From: CAZFPT01 sp046541875
GTDB taxonomy: Bacteria; Planctomycetota; Phycisphaerae; SM23-33
Direction: 5' to 3'
Assembly (NCBI GenBank): GCA_046541875.1
Contig: JBKHCL010000010.1
Span: forward strand, 1-53,723
Length of the DNA: 53,723 nt
Positions 1 to 7,279 of the stretch are shown here, piece by piece (position 1 is the stretch's first letter; each line of letters opens with the position of its first letter). A program made the translations under genes and the position numbers. Below the pieces are notes generated by a model. It had not been told where the DNA came from. It ran no database searches and saw only the letters and a program-made list of their open reading frames with translations.

Positions 1-45
1 CGGATCACACCCGTGAGGTCACTGGTTCGAGTCCAGTACGGCCCA
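1..45 (+). tRNA. tRNA-Val(CAC), 5' part cut off by the window edge
   Basis: The window opens inside the anticodon arm. Bases 1-3 (CGG) pair with 11-13, and the seven-base loop 4-10 carries anticodon CAC at 6-8 after the conserved U33. A short variable loop follows. The T arm is 21-37 (5-bp stem, TTCGAGT loop), the 3' acceptor strand is 38-44 and the discriminator A is at 45. CCA is not encoded. The 3' half probably served as an integration site, because an integrase remnant lies directly beside it. Confidence 0.85.
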
Positions 46-304
46 ATAGATGGTTGTTCAAGGGGTAATGAACGGTATCGCCAGGCTTCGCAGAGCTTCG
101 CGAAGTTCCGTTAATTGCGGGGCTTGCGGATGACGTTGTGGCTGGCCTTTCGGATCGCCGCGAGTCTCCGCGACTCTTCGCGGCTGCGGACTGCACCGGA
201 TACTGCACCGCTCCAGCCGCTCGATTGGAGTGTTTTTCGGTAGTCTGCAGGTAATGCTTGGCCGCCACTGTTGAAGAGTCGCCGATCCAGTCGCAGCCGA
301 CGCG
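5..304 (-). pseudogene. C-terminal remnant of a tyrosine recombinase/phage integrase beside tRNA-Val
   Basis: On the minus strand, starting directly after the ppsA stop codon and in the same frame, the translation reads RVGCDWIGDSSTVAAKHYLQ. It continues with a basic, low-complexity tail through the tRNA to a stop at 5-7. The pattern W(I/L)G-x-S-x-x-V-A-x-KHYLQ is the box around the nucleophilic tyrosine (codon at 251-253) in planctomycete-type integrases. The position before the Ser, usually His or Asn in relatives I recall, is Asp here. The core-binding domain and the upstream catalytic Arg and His are missing and no start codon precedes the piece. It is best read as the scar of an element that had integrated at the tRNA 3' end. 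Family assignment is from memory of the motif. Confidence 0.7.
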
Positions 305-2698
305 TCAGGCGGTGTCTTTGTTGCTCTCGGCCTTGGCGACGTGGTTGATCACGTCGATCACGCTGTCGGGGTTGACGGAGATCGTATCGATCCCAGCGGC
401 GACAAGGAACTCGGCGAAGTCCGGGTGGTCGCTGGGCGCCTGCCCGCAGAGCCCGACGGGGCGGTCTTTCTGGTGGGCGCGTTCGATGAGCTGCCGGATC
501 ATGGTCTTGACGGCGGCGTTCCGTTCGTCGAAGAGCTCGGAGAGCATTTCGGCATCCCGGCCGACCCCGAGCACCAGTTGCGTCAGGTCGTTGGTGCCGA
601 TCGAGAAACCGTCGAAGATCTCCGCGAACTCCTCTGCGAGGATGACATTGGCGGGGATCTCGGCCATTACGTAGACCTCGAAGCCGCCTTCGCCCTGTTT
701 CAGGCCGTTTTCGGCGAGGCAGTCGAGCACGCGTTGGCCCTCGTCGACGGTACGGCAGAAGGGAACCATGACGATGACATTGTCCAGCCCGATGGTCCGG
801 CGGACGCGTCGGATGGCGGCACATTCCAGGGCGAACCCGTCGCGGTAGTGTTCGGAGTAGTATCGGCTGGCCCCGCGGAAGCCCAGCATCGGATTGGCCT
901 CGCTGGGTTCGAAGGCGGTGCCCCCGATGAGGTCGGCGTATTCGTTCGTCTTGAAATCGCTCAGCCGCACGATGGCCTTGTCGGGGTAGCAGGAGGCGGC
1001 GATCCGCGCGATGCCCCACGCGAGATGGTCGATGAAGTATTCGCGCTTGTCGTCGTAGCCGGCAGTGAGTTGTTCGATCTGCTCGCGGGCGTCGTCATCT
1101 TCGAGCTGGTCGAGGCGGGTCAGGGCGAGGGGGTGAATCTTGATGACGTTGTTGATGACGAACTCCATGCGCGCCAGGCCGATTCCACGTGCCGGCAGGG
1201 CCCACCAGCGGAAGGCGGCGTCGGGGCTGGCGAGATTCATCAGCACGTCGGTCTCGGTGTCGGGGACGTCGTCGGCGTCGATCTCTTCGACGTCGAACTC
1301 GAGTTGACCGGCGTAGACCCTGCCTGTTTCGCCTTCGGCGCAGCTGACGGTGATCTCGCTGCCGTCGTCGATGGCGTCGGTGGCGTTGTTGGTTCCGATG
1401 ACGGCAGGGACGCCGAGCTCCCGGCTGACGATGGCGGCGTGGCTGGTGCGTCCGCCCTGATCGGTCACCACGGCCGCGGCGCGTTTCATGACGGGCACCC
1501 AGTCCGGGTCGGTCATGTCGGTCACGAGGACGCCGCCGTCTTCGAAGCGGTCGGCCTGGTCGAGGTCGTTGAGCACGAAGGCCTTCCCGGCGGCAATCGC
1601 CTGCCCGATCGCCAGACCGTCGACGATGGTGTCGCCCTTTTCCCCCAGCGAGTAGGTTTTCAGCGTGGCGGCGGCCTTGTGCGACTGGACGGTCTCCGGG
1701 CGGGCCTGAACGATGAACAGCTCGCCGCTGTCGCCGTCGCGGGCCCATTCGATATCCATCGGCTGATCGTAATGGGTCTCGATGGCGACGGCCCATCGGG
1801 CCAGTTGCAGCGCGGCCTCGTCTTCCAGCACACGCTTGCGCTGCCGGTCGGCGGGGGTTTCTTCCTCCCGCGTTCCGCCGCTGTCATCCAGGACGATCTG
1901 TTTCTGCTTTCGGCCGACGCGGACGTCGATGATGGGCGTGAGTTCCTCCCGATCGAGCAGGGGCTTGAACACCCGGTATTCATCGGGGTTCACCTCGCCG
2001 GCGACGACGGCTTCGCCCAGGCCCCACGAGCCGTTGATGACCACGACGTCCGGGAAACCGGTCTCGGTGTCGATGGTGAACATCACTCCGGCGCTGCCCT
2101 GATCGGACCGCACCATTTTCTGCACGCCGGCCGACAGGGCGACCTGCATGTGGTCGAACCCCTGCTGCCGGCGGTAGCTGATCGCGCGATCGGTGAACAG
2201 CGACGCGTAGCAGTTGCGGACCGCCTCCAGCAGGGCGTCGGGGCCGGTGACGTTCAGAAACGTGTCCTGCTGCCCGGCAAAGCTGGCCTCTGGCAAGTCC
2301 TCAGCCGTGGCGCTGCTGCGGACGGCGACGTCGACCTCGTCGGTCTCGTACTGTCGGCCGAGCCTTGCGTAGGCATCGCGGATCGCCTCGGCGAGGTCGT
2401 CGGGGAACGCGCCGCCCCGGATCGCCTGGCGGATCGCCTCGCCCACCTCGGCGAGCTGGTCGCCGTCGTCCAACCCGTCCAGCTGCGAGCGGATGCGATC
2501 TTCCAGGTCGTTGTGGGAGACGAATGTGCGGTAGGCGTCGGCCGTCGTGACGAACCCGTCGGGGACGCGGACGCCCTCTTGGGCCAATTCCGAGAGCATC
2601 TCACCCAGCGAGGCGTTCTTGCCGCCCACGATGGGGGTGTCCTCGGAGTTGAGGTCCCTGAACCAGCGGATGTAGTCGGTCTGTGTGTCGGTGCTCAT
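305..2698 (-). CDS. ppsA: Phosphoenolpyruvate synthase (pyruvate, water dikinase)
   Basis: 797 aa, the usual family length. The enzyme converts pyruvate and ATP to PEP, AMP and phosphate, and is cytosolic and gluconeogenic. The N-terminal third is the PPDK-type ATP-binding domain (GGKNASLGEM near the start; SSATAEDLPEASFAGQQ). The swivelling phosphohistidine domain holds GGRTSHAAIVSRELG with the catalytic His. The C-terminal PEP/pyruvate-binding barrel ends with SIGTNDLTQ and GLCGQAPSD, the latter with the catalytic Cys. The start at 2698 follows the minus-strand ribosome site GGAAGGA; an in-frame ATG 15 codons upstream lacks one. The stop directly abuts the integrase remnant. Confidence 0.95.
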   Translation of the reverse strand: MSTDTQTDYIRWFRDLNSEDTPIVGGKNASLGEMLSELAQEGVRVPDGFVTTADAYRTFVSHNDLEDRIRSQLDGLDDGDQLAEVGEAIRQAIRGGAFPDDLAEAIRDAYARLGRQYETDEVDVAVRSSATAEDLPEASFAGQQDTFLNVTGPDALLEAVRNCYASLFTDRAISYRRQQGFDHMQVALSAGVQKMVRSDQGSAGVMFTIDTETGFPDVVVINGSWGLGEAVVAGEVNPDEYRVFKPLLDREELTPIIDVRVGRKQKQIVLDDSGGTREEETPADRQRKRVLEDEAALQLARWAVAIETHYDQPMDIEWARDGDSGELFIVQARPETVQSHKAAATLKTYSLGEKGDTIVDGLAIGQAIAAGKAFVLNDLDQADRFEDGGVLVTDMTDPDWVPVMKRAAAVVTDQGGRTSHAAIVSRELGVPAVIGTNNATDAIDDGSEITVSCAEGETGRVYAGQLEFDVEEIDADDVPDTETDVLMNLASPDAAFRWWALPARGIGLARMEFVINNVIKIHPLALTRLDQLEDDDAREQIEQLTAGYDDKREYFIDHLAWGIARIAASCYPDKAIVRLSDFKTNEYADLIGGTAFEPSEANPMLGFRGASRYYSEHYRDGFALECAAIRRVRRTIGLDNVIVMVPFCRTVDEGQRVLDCLAENGLKQGEGGFEVYVMAEIPANVILAEEFAEIFDGFSIGTNDLTQLVLGVGRDAEMLSELFDERNAAVKTMIRQLIERAHQKDRPVGLCGQAPSDHPDFAEFLVAAGIDTISVNPDSVIDVINHVAKAESNKDTA

Positions 2699-2830
2699 CG
2701 AGGTCGTCCTTCCGTAAAGGCTGAGACTGCCAGGCCGCCTCACCGCCGGAGCAAAGCCGCCTTCAGGGAAGTATATCGGCGCGACCCGACCGGAAGCGGA
2801 GAGGCCACCGGCAAGAGGCGAACGCGCGCA

Positions 2831-2868
2831 GAAAAACGGCCGTGGGGCAGATCTGCTCCCACGGCCGT
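2831..2868 (-). terminator. Rho-independent terminator of the PEP-CTERM gene
   Basis: A near-perfect GC-rich inverted repeat (ACGGCCGTGGG arms) spans 2836-2868. Read on the minus strand it is followed by five T (2832-2836). It lies about 40 bases after the stop of the gene at 2906. Confidence 0.8.
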
Positions 2869-2905
2869 GGAGGTCTGAGACCGGTCCAGCGAATGTTGGC
2901 GATGG

Positions 2906-3580
2906 TTACCGTCGCCGACGGATCGTCATCGCGCCCAGTCCGCCAAGGGTGAGGATGGCCATCGTCGCCGGTTCGGGGACGGTCTGCACGAGGCTGAGCT
3001 GATAGTCGCCTGCCGGCGAGCCGTCCAGCAGCAGTTCGATGGATTGCGTCATCGTCGGGTCGAAGCCGTCGGTTCCGTAGTCAATCTCATTGGCCGGGTC
3101 TGCGAAATCGGCCTCGGTGAACAGCAGCGTGAAGTTCGAGCCGGCCGAGAAGGACTTGGTGACCGCGACGATGCTGCCGTCGGTGTCGGTGAGCGTGATG
3201 GTCATGTCACCGGCGTGGTCGGCGTTGTCCACGGTGACTTCGATGGCATCTTCGTCATTGGGGATGATGTTCATCGGCCCGCCGTCCCACAGGAGCGTCA
3301 GATCGGCCTGGAAGGTGGGATCAGTGGCCAGGGCAACGAAGCCGGGATCCATGTAGGCGCGGGACATCGCATTTCCCGTCACGTCCGAGGTGATGCTCAT
3401 GGTGCGTTTGCCTCCCATGACGTGGGCCGGATCGAGGCTGTCCTGCGATACGCTCGTCGTTCCAGGGTCGGAAACTATCATTGAGCCCTCGGTGAAATCG
3501 TCGATGATGGCCGCCTGAGCGGATGTGGCGATGAGCACAACGCCGGCCAGCACAACAAACCATGTGATATTGCGAATCAT
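2906..3580 (-). CDS. PEP-CTERM sorting-domain exported protein
   Basis: 224 aa. An N-terminal signal peptide (hydrophobic residues about 6-20, cleavage after SAQA) is followed by a beta-rich acidic middle of unknown function. The C-terminus is VPEPATMAILTLGGLGAMTIRRRR, the PEP-CTERM signal: a VPEP motif, one membrane segment and a basic tail. In other bacteria this tail is processed by an exosortase and is linked to exopolysaccharide producers. No exosortase lies in the window. The gene is a single unit with its own terminator. The function of the body is not recognisable. Confidence 0.85.
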   Translation of the reverse strand: MIRNITWFVVLAGVVLIATSAQAAIIDDFTEGSMIVSDPGTTSVSQDSLDPAHVMGGKRTMSITSDVTGNAMSRAYMDPGFVALATDPTFQADLTLLWDGGPMNIIPNDEDAIEVTVDNADHAGDMTITLTDTDGSIVAVTKSFSAGSNFTLLFTEADFADPANEIDYGTDGFDPTMTQSIELLLDGSPAGDYQLSLVQTVPEPATMAILTLGGLGAMTIRRRR

Positions 3581-3896
3581 GTTCAGTCCTCACTTACGAG
3601 CAGTTACTGCCCCGCTTATCCCTTCGGGCGGATACTTCGCCGCAGACCCCTTGCCTGCGGATCCGCCAATCCATCTTTATAGTACAGCAAGATCCTGAAA
3701 TCGTCAAGGTGGAAAAGCAAGGGTTTGGGTACGCAAATCCGCAATTGTCGCGACGAGATGAATGTATGGGAGGATGGCTTGGGGCGTGAATGAATCGTAC
3801 GGTTCCCCTGGAGCGGGGCATTGCGCCGTGTTTCGGGCGAATGCAGCAATGCACCGTCTCGAACCGCTCGCCGGCAAGGAGCCCACGGAGGTCATG

Positions 3897-5030
3897 ATGG
3901 GGCAGGAGATTATGGAAGGAAGACCGCGCGTTCTGCTCATGGACGCCGACCAGTCCGAGGCAGCGAGGCTGTGCGCCGAGCTGACGATGGCCGGGCTGTG
4001 TCCGATCCGGGCGGTGGACGAGATGGAGGCGTTGACGACCGTCCAGAACAACGGCGTGGACCTGGCGGTGCTGCATCTCTCGGCCGACTGTTTGGCCGAC
4101 AGCGACCTGCCCGAGGTGCTCCGGTGCGTCAGCGAGGCGGCGTATTTGCCGGTGATCGTGGTGGCAGGGGAGGATCTCGCCGAAAGTCGCTGCCAGATCC
4201 TCAACGGCGGGGCCGACGACGTAATCAGCATACGGACCTCCGGACGCGAACTCGCCGCCCGGGCCCGGGCGCTGCTGCGCGTCAAGGCGCTGCACGATGA
4301 GCTGGCGTCCAGCCGATCGGCACTGCAGGACGCCCTCCGGCGAGAACGCGCCCTGCTCAGCAAACTCCAGAGCGATTACAACCACCTGGTGGACCTCGCC
4401 ACGACCGACCCGCTTACCCATGTGCAGAACGTCCGCTCGTTCCAGCAGATCCTGCACCACGAGTTCCGCGTCGCGCGGCGATACGACCATGCCATCAGCC
4501 TGTTGATGCTCGATGTGGACCATTTCAAGGTGGTCAACGACACTCACGGCCATCCCAGCGGCGATTACGTGCTGAAGGAACTCGCCGTCATTCTGAAGAA
4601 TTCGGTGCGCGATTCGGACGTGGTGGCCCGCACGGGCGGCGAGGAGTTCAGCGTCATCCTGCCCAAGGCCGACCGCGAACAGGCCGCCCAGTTCGCCGAG
4701 CGCATCCGCTCGGAGACGTCCGGCCGACGGTTCGTGGTGTACGGCAAGACGATCCACGTGACGATCTCCATCGGGTTCGCGACGTACCCGCTGGACGCGG
4801 AAATCACCGACCCGGAAATGCTGGTGTACTTCGCCGACCAGGCGCTGCTGCATGCCAAGGAAAGCGGGCGAGATCGTGTGATCCCGTTCGGCGAGTTGGA
4901 CCTGGTTGTCCGTCAGCGGCTTCGCCGCCAGCATTTGCAGATGAAACAGCAGACCGACCCCCACCCACCAATCGAGGGAGAGATGATATGCGAGGCAGAC
5001 ACGGCAGCGGACCGATGCACCGAGCGCTGA
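3897..5030 (+). CDS. Degenerate receiver - GGDEF diguanylate cyclase
   Basis: 377 aa. Residues about 10-125 form a CheY-like receiver in which the phosphoacceptor aspartate is replaced by His (LAVLHLSAD, about residue 60) and the conserved Lys near GADD is lost, so it is probably not phosphorylated. A coiled linker (about 135-170) leads to a GGDEF domain with LDVDHFKxVND and an intact GGEEF site (about 247-251), expected to make cyclic-di-GMP from two GTP. RDSD five residues before it fits the inhibitory RxxD product site. The start at 3897 lies 5 bases after GGAGG. An ATG three bases upstream and another at 3912 are possible. The reading frame also extends upstream to 3762 but without a ribosome site. 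Confidence 0.88.
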   Translation: MGQEIMEGRPRVLLMDADQSEAARLCAELTMAGLCPIRAVDEMEALTTVQNNGVDLAVLHLSADCLADSDLPEVLRCVSEAAYLPVIVVAGEDLAESRCQILNGGADDVISIRTSGRELAARARALLRVKALHDELASSRSALQDALRRERALLSKLQSDYNHLVDLATTDPLTHVQNVRSFQQILHHEFRVARRYDHAISLLMLDVDHFKVVNDTHGHPSGDYVLKELAVILKNSVRDSDVVARTGGEEFSVILPKADREQAAQFAERIRSETSGRRFVVYGKTIHVTISIGFATYPLDAEITDPEMLVYFADQALLHAKESGRDRVIPFGELDLVVRQRLRRQHLQMKQQTDPHPPIEGEMICEADTAADRCTER

Positions 5031-5179
5031 TCGATGTGGTGTTCCATCCGGACCGGAGGGAGAATCACCCCCGCTCGGAGAAGATCGGAAAAGACAGGCC
5101 CGTGAAAGACCGCTCCATCTCCCGGCGCGAGGATATTCCCTGGCGCGTGATGGAGCACGACGTTCACAACGTGCACTGA
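4988..5179 (+). CDS. Possible small basic protein overlapping the GGDEF gene
   Basis: A 63-aa frame that begins inside the last codons of the GGDEF gene, in another frame, after a purine-rich GAGGGAGAG stretch. It is rich in His, Arg and Asp with no membrane segment and no motif I recognise. It may be translationally coupled to the upstream gene or may be a chance frame. It fills the gap before the convergent regulator at 5197. Confidence 0.25.
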   Translation: MRGRHGSGPMHRALIDVVFHPDRRENHPRSEKIGKDRPVKDRSISRREDIPWRVMEHDVHNVH

Positions 5180-5196
5180 CGCGAGGGGGCGGCGTT

Positions 5197-6357
5197 CTAC
5201 TTCAGCAGGAACGCCCGCCGGTATTCCGATGGGGTTTTGCCCGTCTGCTTGCGGAAGTGCATGATCAGGTGGGCGGCGTCCCGATAGCCGCACCCGGTGG
5301 CCACCTCGGCCAGGGTGCGGTCGGTTTCCACGAGCATTCGCTTGGCCTGGTCCAGGTGGGCGCGGTGGATTTCCTCCAGCGGCGTGCGGTTCAGCTCGGC
5401 GCGGAACTTCCTCTCCAGCGTGCTGCGACAGACGTCGACGGCCGACAGTACGTTGGTGACGGAGATCCGCTCGTGGGCGTGGTCCTGGATATACTGCATC
5501 GCCGCGGCGACGGCGGGGTCGTGAACGGCCTGGGTGCGCGTGCTTTCTCGCTCGATCACGCCGGCAGGGGGCAGCAGGATATCCTTCGGCTGGGGATCGG
5601 CGCCGCTCATCATGCGTTCGAGCATGGCCGCCGCTTCATACCCGATTTTCTGCCCCGGAATCGCGATGCTGCTCAGGGGCGGATAGGCAATGGCGCACTT
5701 GAGTTCCTCGTTGTCCACCCCCAGAATCGCGACCTCATTGGGCACCTTGATTCCCGCGTAGTACAGCGCGTGCGAAGCGAACACGCCCTCCAGGTCGGTG
5801 ACGGAAAACAGCGCGACCGGTTCGTCCTGGAACCGTGTCCACTGGGTCAGCTCGGCGATTGCGTCGTCCCGGACGCGGGGCCCGGACTTGCCCGGCGCCT
5901 CGGTCTGGAAGAATATCTTCACGCTGTGGCCGTCCTTGCCGATCTCGTCGACGAACGCTTCCTGCCTCATCCGGGCGTAGTGCGACCAGGGCTGGGTCCA
6001 CATCGCAAAGGTTCGATAGCCCTTCCCCAGAAAGAACCGGGCGGCGTCTCTGCCAATCGCGTCGTTGTCCGGCAGGACTCGCGGGAAGGCGCTGTCTTCG
6101 CAATGCCCCGAGACGTTGACGATGGGGATGCCCCTGCTGGGCAGGTCGTGGAGGAGTCTGGGATTCGCCCCGAAGACGATTGCACCGTCGGCAGACTTGT
6201 AGGCGTCCAGCTTCATGACGTCCAGATTGACCGACGCTTCCTGGAGCACCCACGGCTTGGCGGGGATAGCGTAGGAAAATACGCCTCGTAGGATTCCGCG
6301 ACAAATACCGATCGATTCATTGACCAGCAACAGTACGTTCTTTCGTCTATGAGCCAT
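5197..6357 (-). CDS. XylR-like AraC-family transcriptional regulator
   Basis: 386 aa, with the architecture of the E. coli xylose activator XylR. A LacI-type periplasmic-binding-protein fold (about 1-275; includes GAIVFGANPRLLHDLPSRGIP and the VAILGVDNEE strand near residue 220) is followed by a C-terminal AraC domain (about 280-386) with two helix-turn-helix motifs. The second carries the typical GYRDAAHLIMHFRKQTGKTPSEYR signature. Such proteins bind a sugar and control catabolic genes. No sugar operon is adjacent, so the ligand and target are unknown. A promoter with a palindrome over its start region lies upstream at 6436-6472, consistent with self-regulation. Confidence 0.88.
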   Translation of the reverse strand: MAHRRKNVLLLVNESIGICRGILRGVFSYAIPAKPWVLQEASVNLDVMKLDAYKSADGAIVFGANPRLLHDLPSRGIPIVNVSGHCEDSAFPRVLPDNDAIGRDAARFFLGKGYRTFAMWTQPWSHYARMRQEAFVDEIGKDGHSVKIFFQTEAPGKSGPRVRDDAIAELTQWTRFQDEPVALFSVTDLEGVFASHALYYAGIKVPNEVAILGVDNEELKCAIAYPPLSSIAIPGQKIGYEAAAMLERMMSGADPQPKDILLPPAGVIERESTRTQAVHDPAVAAAMQYIQDHAHERISVTNVLSAVDVCRSTLERKFRAELNRTPLEEIHRAHLDQAKRMLVETDRTLAEVATGCGYRDAAHLIMHFRKQTGKTPSEYRRAFLLK

Positions 6358-6435
6358 CAGACAGGAGCCTTTCAGGGCAGCGACATATCAGGAAACAGTA
6401 CGCATTTCGACAAAGTCGGAGATGGATTCTCTTCG

Positions 6436-6472
6436 ATTCATGAATTATCGGACAATATAGCGGACCAAGCAA
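6436..6472 (-). promoter_or_regulatory. Promoter and candidate operator of the XylR-like gene
   Basis: On the minus strand TTGCTT (6467-6472) and GATAAT (6444-6449) are separated by 17 bases, a plausible housekeeping promoter about 85 bases before the start codon. The perfect palindrome ATTCATGAAT (6436-6445) sits at the downstream edge of the -10 box, a typical place for an operator. Confidence 0.5.
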
Positions 6473-6501
6473 GTCTTTTTGCGGAGGTGCCGTTCAGAAA
6501 T

Positions 6502-6537
6502 ATTGCGTTTTCCGCAAGAGTTCCGTATTAACGCAAT
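6502..6537. promoter_or_regulatory. Nested inverted repeats between the two minus-strand genes
   Basis: ATTGCGTT (6502-6509) and AACGCAAT (6530-6537) form an 8-bp inverted repeat. Inside it TTGCG (6503-6507) and CGCAA (6513-6517) form a second one. The element starts at the stop of the glycosylase gene. It could be a weak terminator for that gene or a second binding site for the neighbouring regulator. The run of T after it on the minus strand is short. Confidence 0.4.
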
Positions 6538-7220
6538 CAGTTTCGGGATTTGCAGTCCACCCCCGGGCGTGGAAATCGCACCAGCGGGCACCCCTCGCAT
6601 CGCGGGGTGGGCTTGCAGAAGTGTTTCCCGGTGGCCACCAGCAGGGCGTGATATTCGTTCCACAGGGGCACGTCCGTCGGCAGCGACCGTTGGAACAGCT
6701 CGCGCACGTCCTCGTACGTCGTCCGCTCGGGGAACAGCCCGTGGCGTTGCCCGATGCGCATGGTGTAGGCGTCCACCACGAAGGTAGCCAGCCCGGCTGC
6801 GTAGAGCGTCATGCTGTCGGCCGTCTCGGGCCCGATTCCGTGAATCGCCAGCAGCTTCTCGCGCAACGTCTCGGCCGACGGGGCTGTCAGAAAGGTCACG
6901 ATATCGCCGTCGGACTCATCGGCCACCGCCTGGATGAAACATCGCAGGCGACGGGCCTTGACGTTGAAATACCCGGCGGGCCGGATCAGCTCCGCCAGCT
7001 CGTTCACCGGGCGATCGAGCATCGCCGCGACGTCCATTGCCCCCTCGGCCCGTAGATTTGCGATGGCCCGCTCGACGTTGCCCCAGTTGGTATTCTGGGT
7101 GAGAATCGCCCCGACGCAGATCTCCAGCGACCCCTCGCCCGGCCACCACCCCTGCGGGCCGAAGTGAGCGAGCATCGCGTCGTACATTGCCATCAGAATT
7201 CTGCCGTCCCGCTCCGCCAC
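6537..7220 (-). CDS. HhH-GPD DNA glycosylase, endonuclease III-like, MagIII type
   Basis: 227 aa. An alpha-helical HhH-GPD fold: AILTQNT in the N-terminal part, and the helix-hairpin-helix IHGIGPETADSMTLYA followed by FVVDAYTMR, which contains the catalytic Asp. In endonuclease III the hairpin holds a catalytic Lys (GxGxKTA); here that position is Glu, as in the 3-methyladenine glycosylase MagIII (GIGKESAD). A monofunctional alkyl-base glycosylase is therefore more likely than an AP lyase. Four C-terminal Cys (CKPTPRCEGC and a later Cys) could hold a 4Fe-4S cluster, though the spacing of the last one is long. The GTG start at 7220 has GGAG upstream; an ATG at 7193 is an alternative. Confidence 0.8.
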   Translation of the reverse strand: MAERDGRILMAMYDAMLAHFGPQGWWPGEGSLEICVGAILTQNTNWGNVERAIANLRAEGAMDVAAMLDRPVNELAELIRPAGYFNVKARRLRCFIQAVADESDGDIVTFLTAPSAETLREKLLAIHGIGPETADSMTLYAAGLATFVVDAYTMRIGQRHGLFPERTTYEDVRELFQRSLPTDVPLWNEYHALLVATGKHFCKPTPRCEGCPLVRFPRPGVDCKSRN

Positions 7221-7279
7221 AGACTCTCCACACCCAAACGCCTTGCCCGCTCAACAAAGCCGAAGTATCCTCAGCGACC

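Noticed and set aside
341..2878. 845-codon open frame on the plus strand antisense to ppsA
   Set aside because: Shadow of a high-GC gene: the minus strand has all PEP synthase motifs, and the plus translation is a Gly/Val/Asp-rich sequence without a fold.
3594..4964. 456-codon minus-strand frame opposite the GGDEF gene
   Set aside because: GGDEF and receiver motifs are on the plus strand; the antisense translation has no motif.
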